Of a stretch of 22,330 bases of DNA, positions 1 through 7,987 are shown piece after piece. The notes under the pieces are model-generated. The model was given only the letters and a program-made list of their open reading frames with translations, ran no database searches and was not told the origin of the DNA. Source of the DNA: Tissierellia bacterium (GTDB taxonomy: Bacteria; Bacillota_A; Clostridia; Tissierellales; Peptoniphilaceae). The stretch's first letter is position 1; each line of letters opens with the position of its first letter. The translations under genes and the position numbers were made by a program. The stretch lies in NCBI GenBank assembly GCA_012513395.1, contig JAAZCH010000168.1, forward strand, positions 1 to 22,330. The letters are read 5' to 3'.

Positions 1-237
1 AGGTTTATGTTCTAATTCAACTGCTAGAACATCTCCTACTTTAAATCCAAATTCATTTTCCCTTAAAACTCTCTCAGCTTCTTCGTATTCATCCACCAAT
101 AATCTAAGTATTCCAAAGTCACTGGTATCGTTAACTGAAAAAGCTTTAATATTTATATTATTTTGCGCTAAAATATCTGTCACTTCAAATATCGTTCCTA
201 CTTCATTTTCTACTAAAATTGAAATTTGTTTTATCAT
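1..237 (-). CDS. ACT-domain protein, 3' part cut by the window edge
   Basis: The visible part is the first 79 residues, beginning MIKQISILVENEVGTIFEV. This is the beta-alpha-beta start of an ACT domain, the small-molecule (often amino acid) binding fold. The frame is open to base 1, so the C-terminus lies outside the window. Stand-alone proteins with one or two ACT domains are commonly found beside iorAB and phenylacetate-CoA ligase genes, where a ligand-sensing role is presumed but, to my knowledge, not shown. The ATG at 237-235 overlaps the iorB stop codon as ATGA, so it is very likely translationally coupled to iorB and is the fourth gene of the paaK-iorA-iorB operon. The family call rests on the fold pattern and on the context. 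Confidence 0.85.
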   Translation of the reverse strand, partial: MIKQISILVENEVGTIFEVTDILAQNNINIKAFSVNDTSDFGILRLLVDEYEEAERVLRENEFGFKVGDVLAVELEHKP

Positions 238-818
238 ATTATTTCCTCTTTGTAGTCCTTTCCCACTTGAAAAGCTTTTAAATTTTCTTCAATGGAATAC
301 TCTGGAACATTTTCTTTTATCTGTTTGATCCAAACCTCGTCATCGATATCCATGTACTTTGATAACACTCCAAGTACGATTACGTTAAAAACTTTTAAAT
401 TCCCAATCTTTCTAGCTTCTTCTAAAGCGTCCACTACAATTAAGTCGAAATCCTCTCTGAGTTCATCAACTATATTCTCGGGATACTTCTCCTTTTTAAT
501 TATAACTGGCATGGGATCAATTCTTTGATCGTTTACTATCATTATGCCATCTTTTTTTAAAAAATGTCCATATCTTAAAGCTTCCAATTTCTCAAAGGAA
601 AGTAAAATATCTGCTTCCCCTTCTTCCACAATAGGTTCGTAAACTTTTTCTCCATAACGCACAAACGTAACTACACTTCCGCCCCTTTGAGCCATTCCAT
701 GAACTTCAGAAAGTTTTACGTCAAATCCAGAATCCAAGATGACGCCTCCTAAGATTCTGCTAGTTAGCAAGGTTCCTTGGCCACCTACTCCTACAATCAT
801 AATATTTTTAGTTTCCAT
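234..818 (-). CDS. iorB: Indolepyruvate:ferredoxin oxidoreductase, beta subunit
   Basis: A 194-residue protein, the usual length for the beta (gamma-domain) subunit of the 2-oxoacid:ferredoxin oxidoreductase superfamily. Near the N-terminus it carries the family's glycine-rich segment GVGGQGTLLTSRILG (about residues 11-25), followed by the HGMAQRGGSVV stretch (about 40-50). With IorA it would convert arylpyruvates (indolepyruvate, phenylpyruvate, hydroxyphenylpyruvate) and CoA into arylacetyl-CoA, CO2 and reduced ferredoxin in the cytoplasm. It starts 13 bases after the iorA stop and its stop codon overlaps the start of the ACT-domain gene. It contains no iron-sulfur cysteine motif, as expected, since the clusters sit in IorA. 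Confidence 0.95.
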   Translation of the reverse strand: METKNIMIVGVGGQGTLLTSRILGGVILDSGFDVKLSEVHGMAQRGGSVVTFVRYGEKVYEPIVEEGEADILLSFEKLEALRYGHFLKKDGIMIVNDQRIDPMPVIIKKEKYPENIVDELREDFDLIVVDALEEARKIGNLKVFNVIVLGVLSKYMDIDDEVWIKQIKENVPEYSIEENLKAFQVGKDYKEEII

Positions 819-831
819 TACGCACCCCTTA

Positions 832-2589
832 CTATAACCTATCTATAACTGAAGCTGTCTCTTTAATAGCTCCAAATGGACATCTTGTAAAACAAAGTCC
901 ACAACCATTACACATGGTGTCGTTTATCTCAGTTAAACCCTCATCATCTGAAGTGATGGCTGGACATCCAGGTCTCATACAAATTCCGCATTTTTTACAA
1001 ACTTCTTTGTCAACAAAATATTGATTCTTAATGGCTACACCTTTTAGCAATACACAAGGTGACTTAGCAATAATTACAGAAACTTCGTCTCTTGATAATT
1101 CTTCTTTAAATATTTTTTCCAATTCTTTTGTTTCAAAGGAGCTAATTTCCCTAACGGATTTCACGCCGATGGCTTCGCATAACTTTTTTATATCTATGGA
1201 ATTAGAAATATCTCCCTCTAGTGTAATTCCTGTAGATGGATTATCTTGATGACCTGTCATAGCAGTGGTTGAATTATCCAAAATCAAAACTGTACCAGCA
1301 CTTTTATTGTAAACCATATTTATCAAAGAGTTAATTCCCGTATGGAAAAATGTAGAATCGCCAATTACCGCAATCCAATTTTTAATATATTCTCTACCTC
1401 TTGCTTTTTCCATCCCATGTAATGAACTAATACTAGCCCCCATACAAATTGTAGTATCAATTACATTTAAAGGCTCTCCAGCTCCTAAAGTATAGCAACC
1501 TATATCTCCCGCCCCGTGAATTTTCATTTTATTTAAAACAGAATAGACTGATCTATGAGGACATCCAGGACATAGTATTGGCGGTCTTACTGGAGCTTCT
1601 GCTTTTTCTCGTACTTCTACATATTCTCCAAAGGCAGATTTTATCATATTAGCACTGTACTCATATAAAAGGGAGAATAATTCCTTGCCCTCGCATTTTA
1701 TGCCCCAAGATTTAATCTGATTTTCAATAACTGGATCCAATTCCTCTACGATAACAAGTCTGTCCACTTGGCTAGCAAAATCTTCTATCAATTTTTTAGG
1801 AAGAGGATTGATTAATCCCAGCTTTAATACAGAAGCATTTGGCAAAGCTTCTTTCACATATTGATATGGAATTCCTGAAGTAATTATACCTACGGATTTA
1901 TCATTCATCTCTAATTTGTTTAAGTAATCCATCGAAGATCCGTCTTCTTGCAGGCGAAGTAAATTGTCTTCTACAATAGGATGCCTCTTCGCTGCGTTTG
2001 CAGGAACCATTACATTTTTTTGAGGATTGCGTTCGTACTCAATCACTTCAGGTTCCACTCTATCTTCTAATTTTACAATACCTTGGGAGTGAGAAAGTCT
2101 AGTGGTAGTTCGTAAAATCACAGGAGTATCATACTCTTCACTGATATCAAAAGCGATTTTGGTAAAGTCCTTTGCATCTTGGCTATCAGATGGTTCCAAT
2201 ACTGGCACCTTTGCGGCAATAGCGACACTTCTGGTATCTTGTTCATTTTGAGAACTGTATAATCCAGGATCATCAGCTACAACAACCACCAAACCTCCTG
2301 TTACCCCAATATAAGAAGCGGTGAAAAGCGGATCCGCTGCCACATTTAATCCTACATGTTTCATAGAAGCAAGAGATCTAACTCCGCTTATAGATGCTCC
2401 TATCGCAACTTCCATGGCTACTTTCTCATTGGGAGCCCACTCTGTATATACGTCATTTTTATAGTTTGCTAAATTCTCACTTATTTCAGTACTTGGTGTA
2501 CCTGGATAGGCACTTGATACTTTTACTCCTGCTTCGTAGGCACCTCTAGCTATTGCTTCATTGCCTAGCATTATCTTTTTTTCTGTCAT
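832..2589 (-). CDS. iorA: Indolepyruvate:ferredoxin oxidoreductase, alpha subunit
   Basis: A 585-residue thiamine-pyrophosphate enzyme subunit. The N-terminal half is the pyrimidine-binding and transketolase-like domain (GNEAIARGAYEAG near residue 9; SAYPGTPSTEI near 26). The second half holds the TPP-binding domain with CPGCPHRSVY, then GAGDIGCYTLG and GDSTFFHTG. The C-terminal 60 residues form a 2[4Fe-4S] ferredoxin domain with eight cysteines, C531, C534, C537, C542, C560, C563, C566 and C570. It pairs with IorB for oxidative decarboxylation of arylpyruvates, passing electrons to ferredoxin. It lies 14 bases after paaK, with the SD AAAGAGG in that gap, and 13 bases before iorB. Length and domain order match full-length IorA and I see no lesion. 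Confidence 0.97.
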   Translation of the reverse strand: MTEKKIMLGNEAIARGAYEAGVKVSSAYPGTPSTEISENLANYKNDVYTEWAPNEKVAMEVAIGASISGVRSLASMKHVGLNVAADPLFTASYIGVTGGLVVVVADDPGLYSSQNEQDTRSVAIAAKVPVLEPSDSQDAKDFTKIAFDISEEYDTPVILRTTTRLSHSQGIVKLEDRVEPEVIEYERNPQKNVMVPANAAKRHPIVEDNLLRLQEDGSSMDYLNKLEMNDKSVGIITSGIPYQYVKEALPNASVLKLGLINPLPKKLIEDFASQVDRLVIVEELDPVIENQIKSWGIKCEGKELFSLLYEYSANMIKSAFGEYVEVREKAEAPVRPPILCPGCPHRSVYSVLNKMKIHGAGDIGCYTLGAGEPLNVIDTTICMGASISSLHGMEKARGREYIKNWIAVIGDSTFFHTGINSLINMVYNKSAGTVLILDNSTTAMTGHQDNPSTGITLEGDISNSIDIKKLCEAIGVKSVREISSFETKELEKIFKEELSRDEVSVIIAKSPCVLLKGVAIKNQYFVDKEVCKKCGICMRPGCPAITSDDEGLTEINDTMCNGCGLCFTRCPFGAIKETASVIDRL

Positions 2590-2603
2590 AATATCCTCTT
2601 TAT

Positions 2604-3905
2604 CTATTTGTCTCTTAAATCCGTTACGCGTTTAGCTTTGCCTTCAAAGCGTTTTAAAGTTCTCGGTGCCGCCAAAGTTACTTTGATTGCAAGTCCCACA
2701 ACTTCTTTTATTCCATTTACTATTCTATATTCTAATTCTTCCAATTGTTTATAAGAATTTAATAATTCATAGTCTAATAACTCAACTTTTAATTCCAAGT
2801 TATCCATGTGGTTTTTAGTCTCTACTACGAGTTCATAATTCGCTCCTACTTCTTTAATATCCATAAGAACTGATTCAATTTGGGATGGGAATACATTTAC
2901 GCCCTTAATTACCAACATATCATCGGATCTACCCTTTAATGGTTCCATCCTCACTGTAGTTCTTCCGCATTCACATTTTTCATAATGGAGAGTAGTTATA
3001 TCTCTAGTTCTATATCTTATCAAAGGAATCGCTTCTTTTGTAAGACAAGTAATTACCAGTTCTCCTTCACTTCCAGCTGGCAAAACCTCCTCAGTTTCTG
3101 GGTCGATGATCTCAGCTAAGAAATGATCTTCCATTATATGCATACCCGTTAAGTATTCGCATTCACCAGCTATGCCAGGACCATTTAACTCACTCATTCC
3201 ATAGTTTTGTGTAAATAAAACCTTATTCTCCCAAATTTCATTGAGTTCATCACGCATCTTTTCAGATATTCCTTCCCCACCTAATAGTCCAATTCGCAAA
3301 TTAAAATCAGATGGTTTTTTCCCCATTTGCAAAATACTTTCACTTAAATGAAGAGCATAAGATGGCGTCGCCACTAATATAGTGGAGTTTAGATCTTCCA
3401 TAAACATAATTTGCTTATTTGTATTTCCCACAGATGCAGGAATTATTTCACACCCCATATGTTCCAATCCATAATGCAGTCCCAAAGCTCCTGTAAACAT
3501 TCCATAGCCGAAGCATATTTGAGCCACGTCTGACTTATGAGCTCCACCTGCTGCAGCTACTCTAGTTACTGTTTCAGTCCAATTTTCCATATCATTTTTA
3601 GTATAGCCTACGACAGTGGGTCTTCCCGTAGTTCCCGATGATGCATGAACTCTATGCAGACTTTTTCTATCCACTGCAAACATCCCGAAAGGATAAGTAT
3701 CTCTAAAATCTTGCTTCGTAATAAATGGCAATGATTGAATATCTGACAAGTTTGTAATATCTTCAGGTTTAATTCCCATCTCGTCCATTTTATTTTTATA
3801 ATGAGAGACATTGTCATAAGCGTACTTCACTTGCTTTTTTAATTTTAATAGCTGAATGTCCTCTATTTCAGACCGCGACAAAGTCTCATTTGAACTCCAA
3901 ATCAT
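2604..3905 (-). CDS. paaK: Phenylacetate-CoA ligase (AMP-forming)
   Basis: A 433-residue adenylate-forming enzyme of the PaaK family, close to the usual 430-440 residues. The phosphate-binding loop is SSGTTGRPTVVGYT at residues 89-102; further marks are QNYGMSELNGPG (mid-protein), the IRYRTRD motif and a C-terminal PaaK-type domain with the GVNVFPSQIE segment. The known reaction is phenylacetate + ATP + CoA to phenylacetyl-CoA + AMP + PPi. In this operon the more likely role is in peptide/amino-acid fermentation, handling the arylacetyl-CoA made by IorAB; the direction of use is inference. It is the first gene of the operon. The SD AGGGGGAAATT lies directly before ATG at 3905, and a promoter and a leader hairpin lie upstream. 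Confidence 0.93.
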   Translation of the reverse strand: MIWSSNETLSRSEIEDIQLLKLKKQVKYAYDNVSHYKNKMDEMGIKPEDITNLSDIQSLPFITKQDFRDTYPFGMFAVDRKSLHRVHASSGTTGRPTVVGYTKNDMENWTETVTRVAAAGGAHKSDVAQICFGYGMFTGALGLHYGLEHMGCEIIPASVGNTNKQIMFMEDLNSTILVATPSYALHLSESILQMGKKPSDFNLRIGLLGGEGISEKMRDELNEIWENKVLFTQNYGMSELNGPGIAGECEYLTGMHIMEDHFLAEIIDPETEEVLPAGSEGELVITCLTKEAIPLIRYRTRDITTLHYEKCECGRTTVRMEPLKGRSDDMLVIKGVNVFPSQIESVLMDIKEVGANYELVVETKNHMDNLELKVELLDYELLNSYKQLEELEYRIVNGIKEVVGLAIKVTLAAPRTLKRFEGKAKRVTDLRDK

Positions 3906-3923
3906 AATTTCCCCCTAGTTAAT

Positions 3924-3959
3924 AAAAAATGAGGTCACATGAATATTTTACCTCATTTT
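3924..3959 (-). terminator. Terminator-like hairpin in the paaK leader
   Basis: Reading leftward, AAAATGAGGT (3959-3950) pairs perfectly with ACCTCATTTT (3935-3926) around a 14-base loop and runs into six T residues at 3929-3924, shared with the end of the stem. It sits between the predicted transcription start (about 3974) and the paaK SD, so it would act on the operon's own transcript. It may be an attenuator, an operator-like inverted repeat or an mRNA-protecting 5' hairpin. The stem has only three G-C pairs, so it is not strong. Confidence 0.5.
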
Positions 3960-3980
3960 ATATTATTTCTTTATTATTAA

Positions 3981-4009
3981 ATTATAACAATTACTGAAAT
4001 TAAATGCAA
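3981..4009 (-). promoter_or_regulatory. Promoter of the paaK-iorA-iorB operon
   Basis: On the minus strand there is TTGCAT (-35, 4009-4004), a 17-base spacer, then TATAAT (-10, 3986-3981). The -10 is preceded by TGT, which makes an extended -10. Predicted start of transcription is about 3974, leaving a leader of about 70 bases. The match is to the consensus only. Confidence 0.75.
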
Positions 4010-4090
4010 TATTTTAATATAGCTAAAATTGTATATACATTTTGGAGTTTATGTATTAAAATTGAATAAATATTAATTTAGGGTGATAAA

Positions 4091-5176
4091 ATGATTAAAT
4101 TTAGAGATGAAATGCATAATGTAAATGCATATGTACCTGGAAAACCAATTGAAACAGTTCAAAGGGAATTTAATATTGAGAGAGTAATAAAATTGGCATC
4201 CAATGAAAATCCATTCGGTACTAGCGAAAAAGTAAAAGAAGCACTAAAAAATTATATAGACAAGGGAGTCGCACTATATCCAGATGGAAGTGCATTTTAT
4301 TTAAAAGAAAAACTCGCAAAAAAATTCGGAGTTGAACATAAAAATCTTTTGATTACCAATGGTGGCGATGATGCTCTTGCAATAATTGCCCATTCATATA
4401 TTTCCAAAGATGAAGAAGTTATTTTATCTGAATACAGTTTTGTAAGATACAACGACAATTCCAATATCCAAGGGGCTAAAATCGTAGAAATTCCAATGAA
4501 AGATTTTAGAATAGATTTGGAAGGAATGCTAGGTGCAATAAATGAAAATACAAAACTAATTTGGCTATGTAATCCCAACAATCCTACGGGAACATTGATA
4601 GAAGAAGACGAAGTGATTAAGTTTATAGAAAGAGTTCCTAAAGATGTAATAGTGGTTTATGACGAAGCATATGGAGAATTTGTTGAAAATGAAAAGGGAA
4701 TTAAAAATGCTTACGAGCTGTTCAAAAAATATCCAAATGTTATTACGGTTAAAACTTTTTCAAAGATCTATGGACTTGCTGGAGTTAGAGTTGGGTATAT
4801 TCTAGCCAATGAAGATATGATTGAAATAATCAATCGAGCAAGGTTACCTTTTAATGTAAATGTACTGGGCTTACTAGCTGCAGAAGCAGCTTTGGATGAT
4901 GAAGAATTTGTGGAGTTTGTTTATGTAGAAAATATAAAAGGAAAACACTTTTTATACAATCTATTTGACGAGCTAGAACTACCATACGTAATTAGCGAAA
5001 CCAATCACGTATTTTTCCAAACGCCTGGAATAGAGTCCAAAGATTTATTTTTTGAATTGCAAAAACGTGGCGTAATAATAAGACCCCAAAAAGGAAATTA
5101 TTCCAGAATATCCATAGGAACTATGGAAGAAAATGAAATATTTGCTAAGGAATTAAAGAAAGTATTGAACAAATAA
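4091..5176 (+). CDS. hisC: HisC-family PLP aminotransferase, probably aromatic
   Basis: A 361-residue class I/II fold-type I aminotransferase with HisC signatures: KLASNENPFG at residues 34-43, NPNNPTGT at 161-168, PLP-ring aspartate D191 in VVYDEAY, Schiff-base lysine K225 in KTFSKIYGLAGVRVGY and the C-terminal arginine segment IRPQ. HisC makes histidinol phosphate from imidazole-acetol phosphate, but members of this family also transaminate phenylalanine, tyrosine and tryptophan. No his gene is nearby and the gene is divergent from paaK-iorAB, so I favour a role in supplying arylpyruvates to IorAB (inference). The SD GGGTGA stands five bases before the ATG. A strong terminator follows, so the gene appears to be transcribed alone. 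Confidence 0.88.
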   Translation: MIKFRDEMHNVNAYVPGKPIETVQREFNIERVIKLASNENPFGTSEKVKEALKNYIDKGVALYPDGSAFYLKEKLAKKFGVEHKNLLITNGGDDALAIIAHSYISKDEEVILSEYSFVRYNDNSNIQGAKIVEIPMKDFRIDLEGMLGAINENTKLIWLCNPNNPTGTLIEEDEVIKFIERVPKDVIVVYDEAYGEFVENEKGIKNAYELFKKYPNVITVKTFSKIYGLAGVRVGYILANEDMIEIINRARLPFNVNVLGLLAAEAALDDEEFVEFVYVENIKGKHFLYNLFDELELPYVISETNHVFFQTPGIESKDLFFELQKRGVIIRPQKGNYSRISIGTMEENEIFAKELKKVLNK

Positions 5177-5197
5177 TTCTTTCAACCTATCTACATT

Positions 5198-5240
5198 TAC
5201 CAATTGCTATGACAATATATGCAATTGGTATTTTATTTTA
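5198..5240 (+). terminator. Terminator of the aminotransferase gene
   Basis: TACCAATTGC (5198-5207) and GCAATTGGTA (5221-5230) form a perfect 10-bp stem with a 13-base loop, followed by TTTTATTTTA. It lies 21 bases after the stop codon. Confidence 0.92.
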
Positions 5241-5315
5241 TAAAATTTTTATAGATTCTTTTTAAGATTACATATATAGTTATAACGAACACAAAAATTG
5301 TGAGGAGAGATTAAT

Positions 5316-5648
5316 TTGGAAGGTTTAGTTGTTGGTGTCATTACGTTTTTACTTATAGGTTTATTCCATCCCCTTGTGATCAAGGGTGAGTATTATTTTG
5401 GAACTAAAATTAATATTGCCTTTATCGCCGGTGGAATTATTTTTGCCCTATTATCCATTTTAGTGAATCATCTAGTCGCAAGTATATTATTAGGAGTTAC
5501 TTCTTGCTGTTCATTTTGGTCTATTCATGAAATCAAAGAACAAGAAGAAAGAGTTTTAAAAGGTTGGTTTCCAGAAAACCCAAGTAGAAGAGAATATTAT
5601 AATAAAAAACGACAAATTTTAAATTTAGAAACTAAAAAGAAATGGTGA
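5316..5648 (+). CDS. DUF4491-family small membrane protein
   Basis: A 110-residue protein recognised as DUF4491 by its pattern: an N-terminal hydrophobic helix (residues 4-17), the FHPLVIKGEYYFGTK segment (17-31), two further hydrophobic stretches (about 33-51 and 53-68), and a soluble tail with WSIHEIKEQEERVLKGWFP (68-86). Three short membrane helices are likely. Function of the family is unknown to me. The start is TTG at 5316, chosen because AGGAG at 5303-5307 stands eight bases before it and no in-frame ATG is better placed. It is monocistronic, convergent with the catalase-DUF454 unit and ends inside a shared terminator-like hairpin. Confidence 0.85.
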   Translation: MEGLVVGVITFLLIGLFHPLVIKGEYYFGTKINIAFIAGGIIFALLSILVNHLVASILLGVTSCCSFWSIHEIKEQEERVLKGWFPENPSRREYYNKKRQILNLETKKKW

Positions 5649-5673
5649 ACTTTTTTTATTCATCACTTCTTTT
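5635..5673. terminator. Shared hairpin between convergent genes
   Basis: A 15-bp stem (5635-5649 with 5659-5673, one mismatch and one G-U pair) overlaps the stop codons of both convergent genes. On the minus strand it is followed by TTTTTAGTTTC, so it can end the catalase-DUF454 transcript; on the plus strand the T-run is weaker (AATTTTC). Confidence 0.6.
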
Positions 5674-6118
5674 AATTTTCAGATTTTCTAAAATTATTTA
5701 CAACTTCTGTTTTTAATTTTTCTTTCGCTTCAAATTTTTCCAATTCTATTACTTCTTCTCTTGTGAGAGTTTTTAGAGATGCTATGTGAATAGTTACTCC
5801 TGTCGCTATTAAGACTAATAAAATTTCTACCCATCTTTTTTCTATCAAGTAAACGGAAAATCCTATAGTCATCCAAAGCATAGTAATGGCAAAAATTTTA
5901 TATCGTTTTTCGACTCCTCGATATTTTATATAGGATTTAATGTATAGTCCAAAGACTGGATGATTCATTAGCCAGTCGTATAGCTTATCGGAACTTCTTA
6001 CGAAACACCATGCTGCTAATAGTAAAAATGGTGTGGTGGGAAGGACTGGAATAATTATTCCAATCCCTCCTAGTATTACACATATTATCCCGCTTATTTT
6101 ATATAATACGTTTTTCAT
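5672..6118 (-). CDS. DUF454 (YbaN-family) inner-membrane protein
   Basis: A 148-residue membrane protein of the YbaN/DUF454 family. The diagnostic N-terminal segment GGIGIIIPVLPTTPFLLLA runs from about residue 18 to 36, followed by WCFVRSS, the conserved soluble part with NHPVFGLYIK, and two further membrane helices (about 74-92 and 95-114). The C-terminal tail is charged. The role of the family is not established. Its ATG lies only four bases after the catalase stop codon and I see no SD sequence, since the bases before it are the A/T-rich end of the catalase gene. Translation therefore probably depends on ribosomes finishing catalase. Confidence 0.88.
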   Translation of the reverse strand: MKNVLYKISGIICVILGGIGIIIPVLPTTPFLLLAAWCFVRSSDKLYDWLMNHPVFGLYIKSYIKYRGVEKRYKIFAITMLWMTIGFSVYLIEKRWVEILLVLIATGVTIHIASLKTLTREEVIELEKFEAKEKLKTEVVNNFRKSEN

Positions 6119-6122
6119 TTGA

Positions 6123-7826
6123 TTATAATAAATATGGATCGTCCATTGGGTCTATAAAGGATTTTGGATCGTAATCAGTTTTGATTTCTTCCCATTCTTT
6201 TTTAGACATATCTTCACTTGGAACATTTAGCTCTGGGTGCGCATTATTTGCTGCATAGTTTCCTTCTCTAGTGCTTCTGTCTGGAAGGTTTAAATCTACA
6301 TCTTCAATATTAATTCCCAAAGCTTCTGCTACACCTTTTCCATAGTTTTCATCTGCTTGATAGCAGTTATTTATGTGTCTATGTTTAATTTGTATTGTAG
6401 AGTCTGCCATATTTCTAGCTGTGTTTTCACATAGAACTTGTTGTTGTTCTGGTGTCATGGCTCTGAATAACATTCCTGGTTGAGTGTAGTAGTCATGATC
6501 GTCTTCTCTGAAGTCATATCTATCTACGTCTCCTCCAGCTTGTCCTGGTTCGTAATTTCTTACATTTTCTTCCCAGTTACCATAGCTATTAGGTTCGTAA
6601 TGTAGTTCTGATCCAAGATTTCCATCTACTCTCATCTGTCCATCTCTGTGGAATGGATGATAATTATCTGGATTCATTCCTCTTGGTGAGTTTACTGGAA
6701 TTTGGTGATGATTTACGCCAAGTCTATATCTTTGTGCGTCACCATATGCAAATAATCTAGCTTGTAGCATCTTGTCAGGTGAGAATCCTACTCCTGGAAT
6801 TTTATTAGCCGGATTAAATGCCGCTTGTTCTACGTCTTGGAAGTAGTTATCTGGATTTCTGTTTAATTCAAATTCTCCAACTTCCATAAGTGGGAAATCT
6901 TTTTTAAACCACATTTTTGTCAAGTCAAATGGATTATTTTCCATCGCATTTGCTTGTTCTTCTGTCATGATTTGAACATACATTTTCCATTTAGGGAACA
7001 TTCCCTTTTCGATAGCTTCATACAAATCTCTTTGGTGAGATTCTCTATCTCCTGCCACTACTTTTCCAGCTTCTTGGTCAGTTAGATTTTGGATTCCTTG
7101 TTGAGATCTAAAATGGAATTTTACCCATACTCTTTCGTTAGCTTCATTTATAAATGAATATGCGTGAGATGAAAATCCGTGCATATATCTATAAGAGCTA
7201 GGTATTCCTCTATCAGCCATTGTAATCGTAACTTGTAGCAATGACTCTGGAAGTGAGGACCAGAAATCCCAGTTTGTATTTGGACTTCTCATATTCGTTC
7301 TTGGATCTCTTTTAACTGCGTGATTAAGGTCGATAAACTTTATTCCATCTCTAAAGAAAAATACTGGTGTATTATTTCCAACTATATCCCAGTTTCCTTC
7401 TTCTGTGTAGAATTTAACAGCAAATCCACGAATATCTCTTTCTGCATCTGCTGCTCCTCTTTCACCTGCTACAGTAGAAAATCTTAAAAACATTTCTGTT
7501 TGCTTTCCTACTTCTGAAAAGATTTTTGCTTTTGTGTATTTAGTTATGTCATGTGTTACTGTAAATGTACCGAAAGCACCTGAACCTTTTGCGTGCATTC
7601 TTCTTTCCGGTATAACTTCTCTGTTAAAATGTGCATGTTTTTCCAATAACCATGTGTCTTGCATCATAACTGGTCCTCGTGGACCTGCTGTCATGGTATC
7701 TTGATTGTTTTCTACTGGAGCCCCTTGAGCCATAGAAATATGAGGATTTTTGCCCTTTGTGTCGTTCTTACTAGGTAAATGATCACCTAATTGATTCTTG
7801 TCCATTGGATTCTTATTTTCGCTCAT
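6123..7826 (-). CDS. katA: Monofunctional haem catalase
   Basis: A 567-residue clade-3-like catalase that breaks down hydrogen peroxide to water and oxygen in the cytoplasm. The catalytic histidine is H78 in [12 protein letters not shown]; the distal asparagine lies in [11 protein letters not shown] (about residue 150) and the proximal haem-ligand tyrosine in [14 protein letters not shown]. The C-terminal catalase-related domain is present (about residues 445-510). It is longer than the roughly 480-500 residues of small-subunit catalases, with an extra N-terminal stretch of about 30 polar residues and an extended C-terminus. The SD GGGGGT stands before ATG at 7826 and a good promoter lies upstream. 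DUF454 follows four bases later. Catalase in an otherwise anaerobe-like gene set suggests exposure to air or host peroxide. Confidence 0.97.
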   Translation of the reverse strand: MSENKNPMDKNQLGDHLPSKNDTKGKNPHISMAQGAPVENNQDTMTAGPRGPVMMQDTWLLEKHAHFNREVIPERRMHAKGSGAFGTFTVTHDITKYTKAKIFSEVGKQTEMFLRFSTVAGERGAADAERDIRGFAVKFYTEEGNWDIVGNNTPVFFFRDGIKFIDLNHAVKRDPRTNMRSPNTNWDFWSSLPESLLQVTITMADRGIPSSYRYMHGFSSHAYSFINEANERVWVKFHFRSQQGIQNLTDQEAGKVVAGDRESHQRDLYEAIEKGMFPKWKMYVQIMTEEQANAMENNPFDLTKMWFKKDFPLMEVGEFELNRNPDNYFQDVEQAAFNPANKIPGVGFSPDKMLQARLFAYGDAQRYRLGVNHHQIPVNSPRGMNPDNYHPFHRDGQMRVDGNLGSELHYEPNSYGNWEENVRNYEPGQAGGDVDRYDFREDDHDYYTQPGMLFRAMTPEQQQVLCENTARNMADSTIQIKHRHINNCYQADENYGKGVAEALGINIEDVDLNLPDRSTREGNYAANNAHPELNVPSEDMSKKEWEEIKTDYDPKSFIDPMDDPYLL

Positions 7827-7873
7827 AAATTACCCCCATTTAAAATTTTACAAAAGATATTTCTATCATTTAA

Positions 7874-7903
7874 ATTATACCACATTTTTTTAAATGTAAT
7901 CAA
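7874..7903 (-). promoter_or_regulatory. Catalase promoter
   Basis: On the minus strand TTGATT (7903-7898), an 18-base spacer and TATAAT (7879-7874), the latter preceded by TGG (extended -10). The spacer contains the inverted repeat ACATTT-AAAA-AAATGT (7897-7882), a possible operator. It does not match the PerR box well. Confidence 0.7.
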
Positions 7904-7948
7904 TAGTTATTTGTAACTGTTCTAATTATATATTTGTTATCGCAAAAT

Positions 7949-7987
7949 AAATACTAGGATAATCAATTGCTGATTGCCCTAGTATTT
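7949..7987 (-). terminator. Terminator of the sdpR-sdpI unit
   Basis: AAATACTAGG (7949-7958) pairs with CCTAGTATTT (7978-7987), with an inner 5-bp stem (AATCA with TGATT). On the minus strand the hairpin runs into ATTTATTTTG. It overlaps the end of sdpI. Confidence 0.85.

Noticed and set aside
3905..4090. T-box riboswitch before paaK or the aminotransferase
   Set aside because: The leader is too short and I find no T-box consensus or specifier stem; only a simple hairpin is present.
7840..7920. PerR box in the catalase promoter
   Set aside because: TATAATTTAAATGATA-like bases overlap the -10 but do not form the required palindrome; the visible inverted repeat has different arms.
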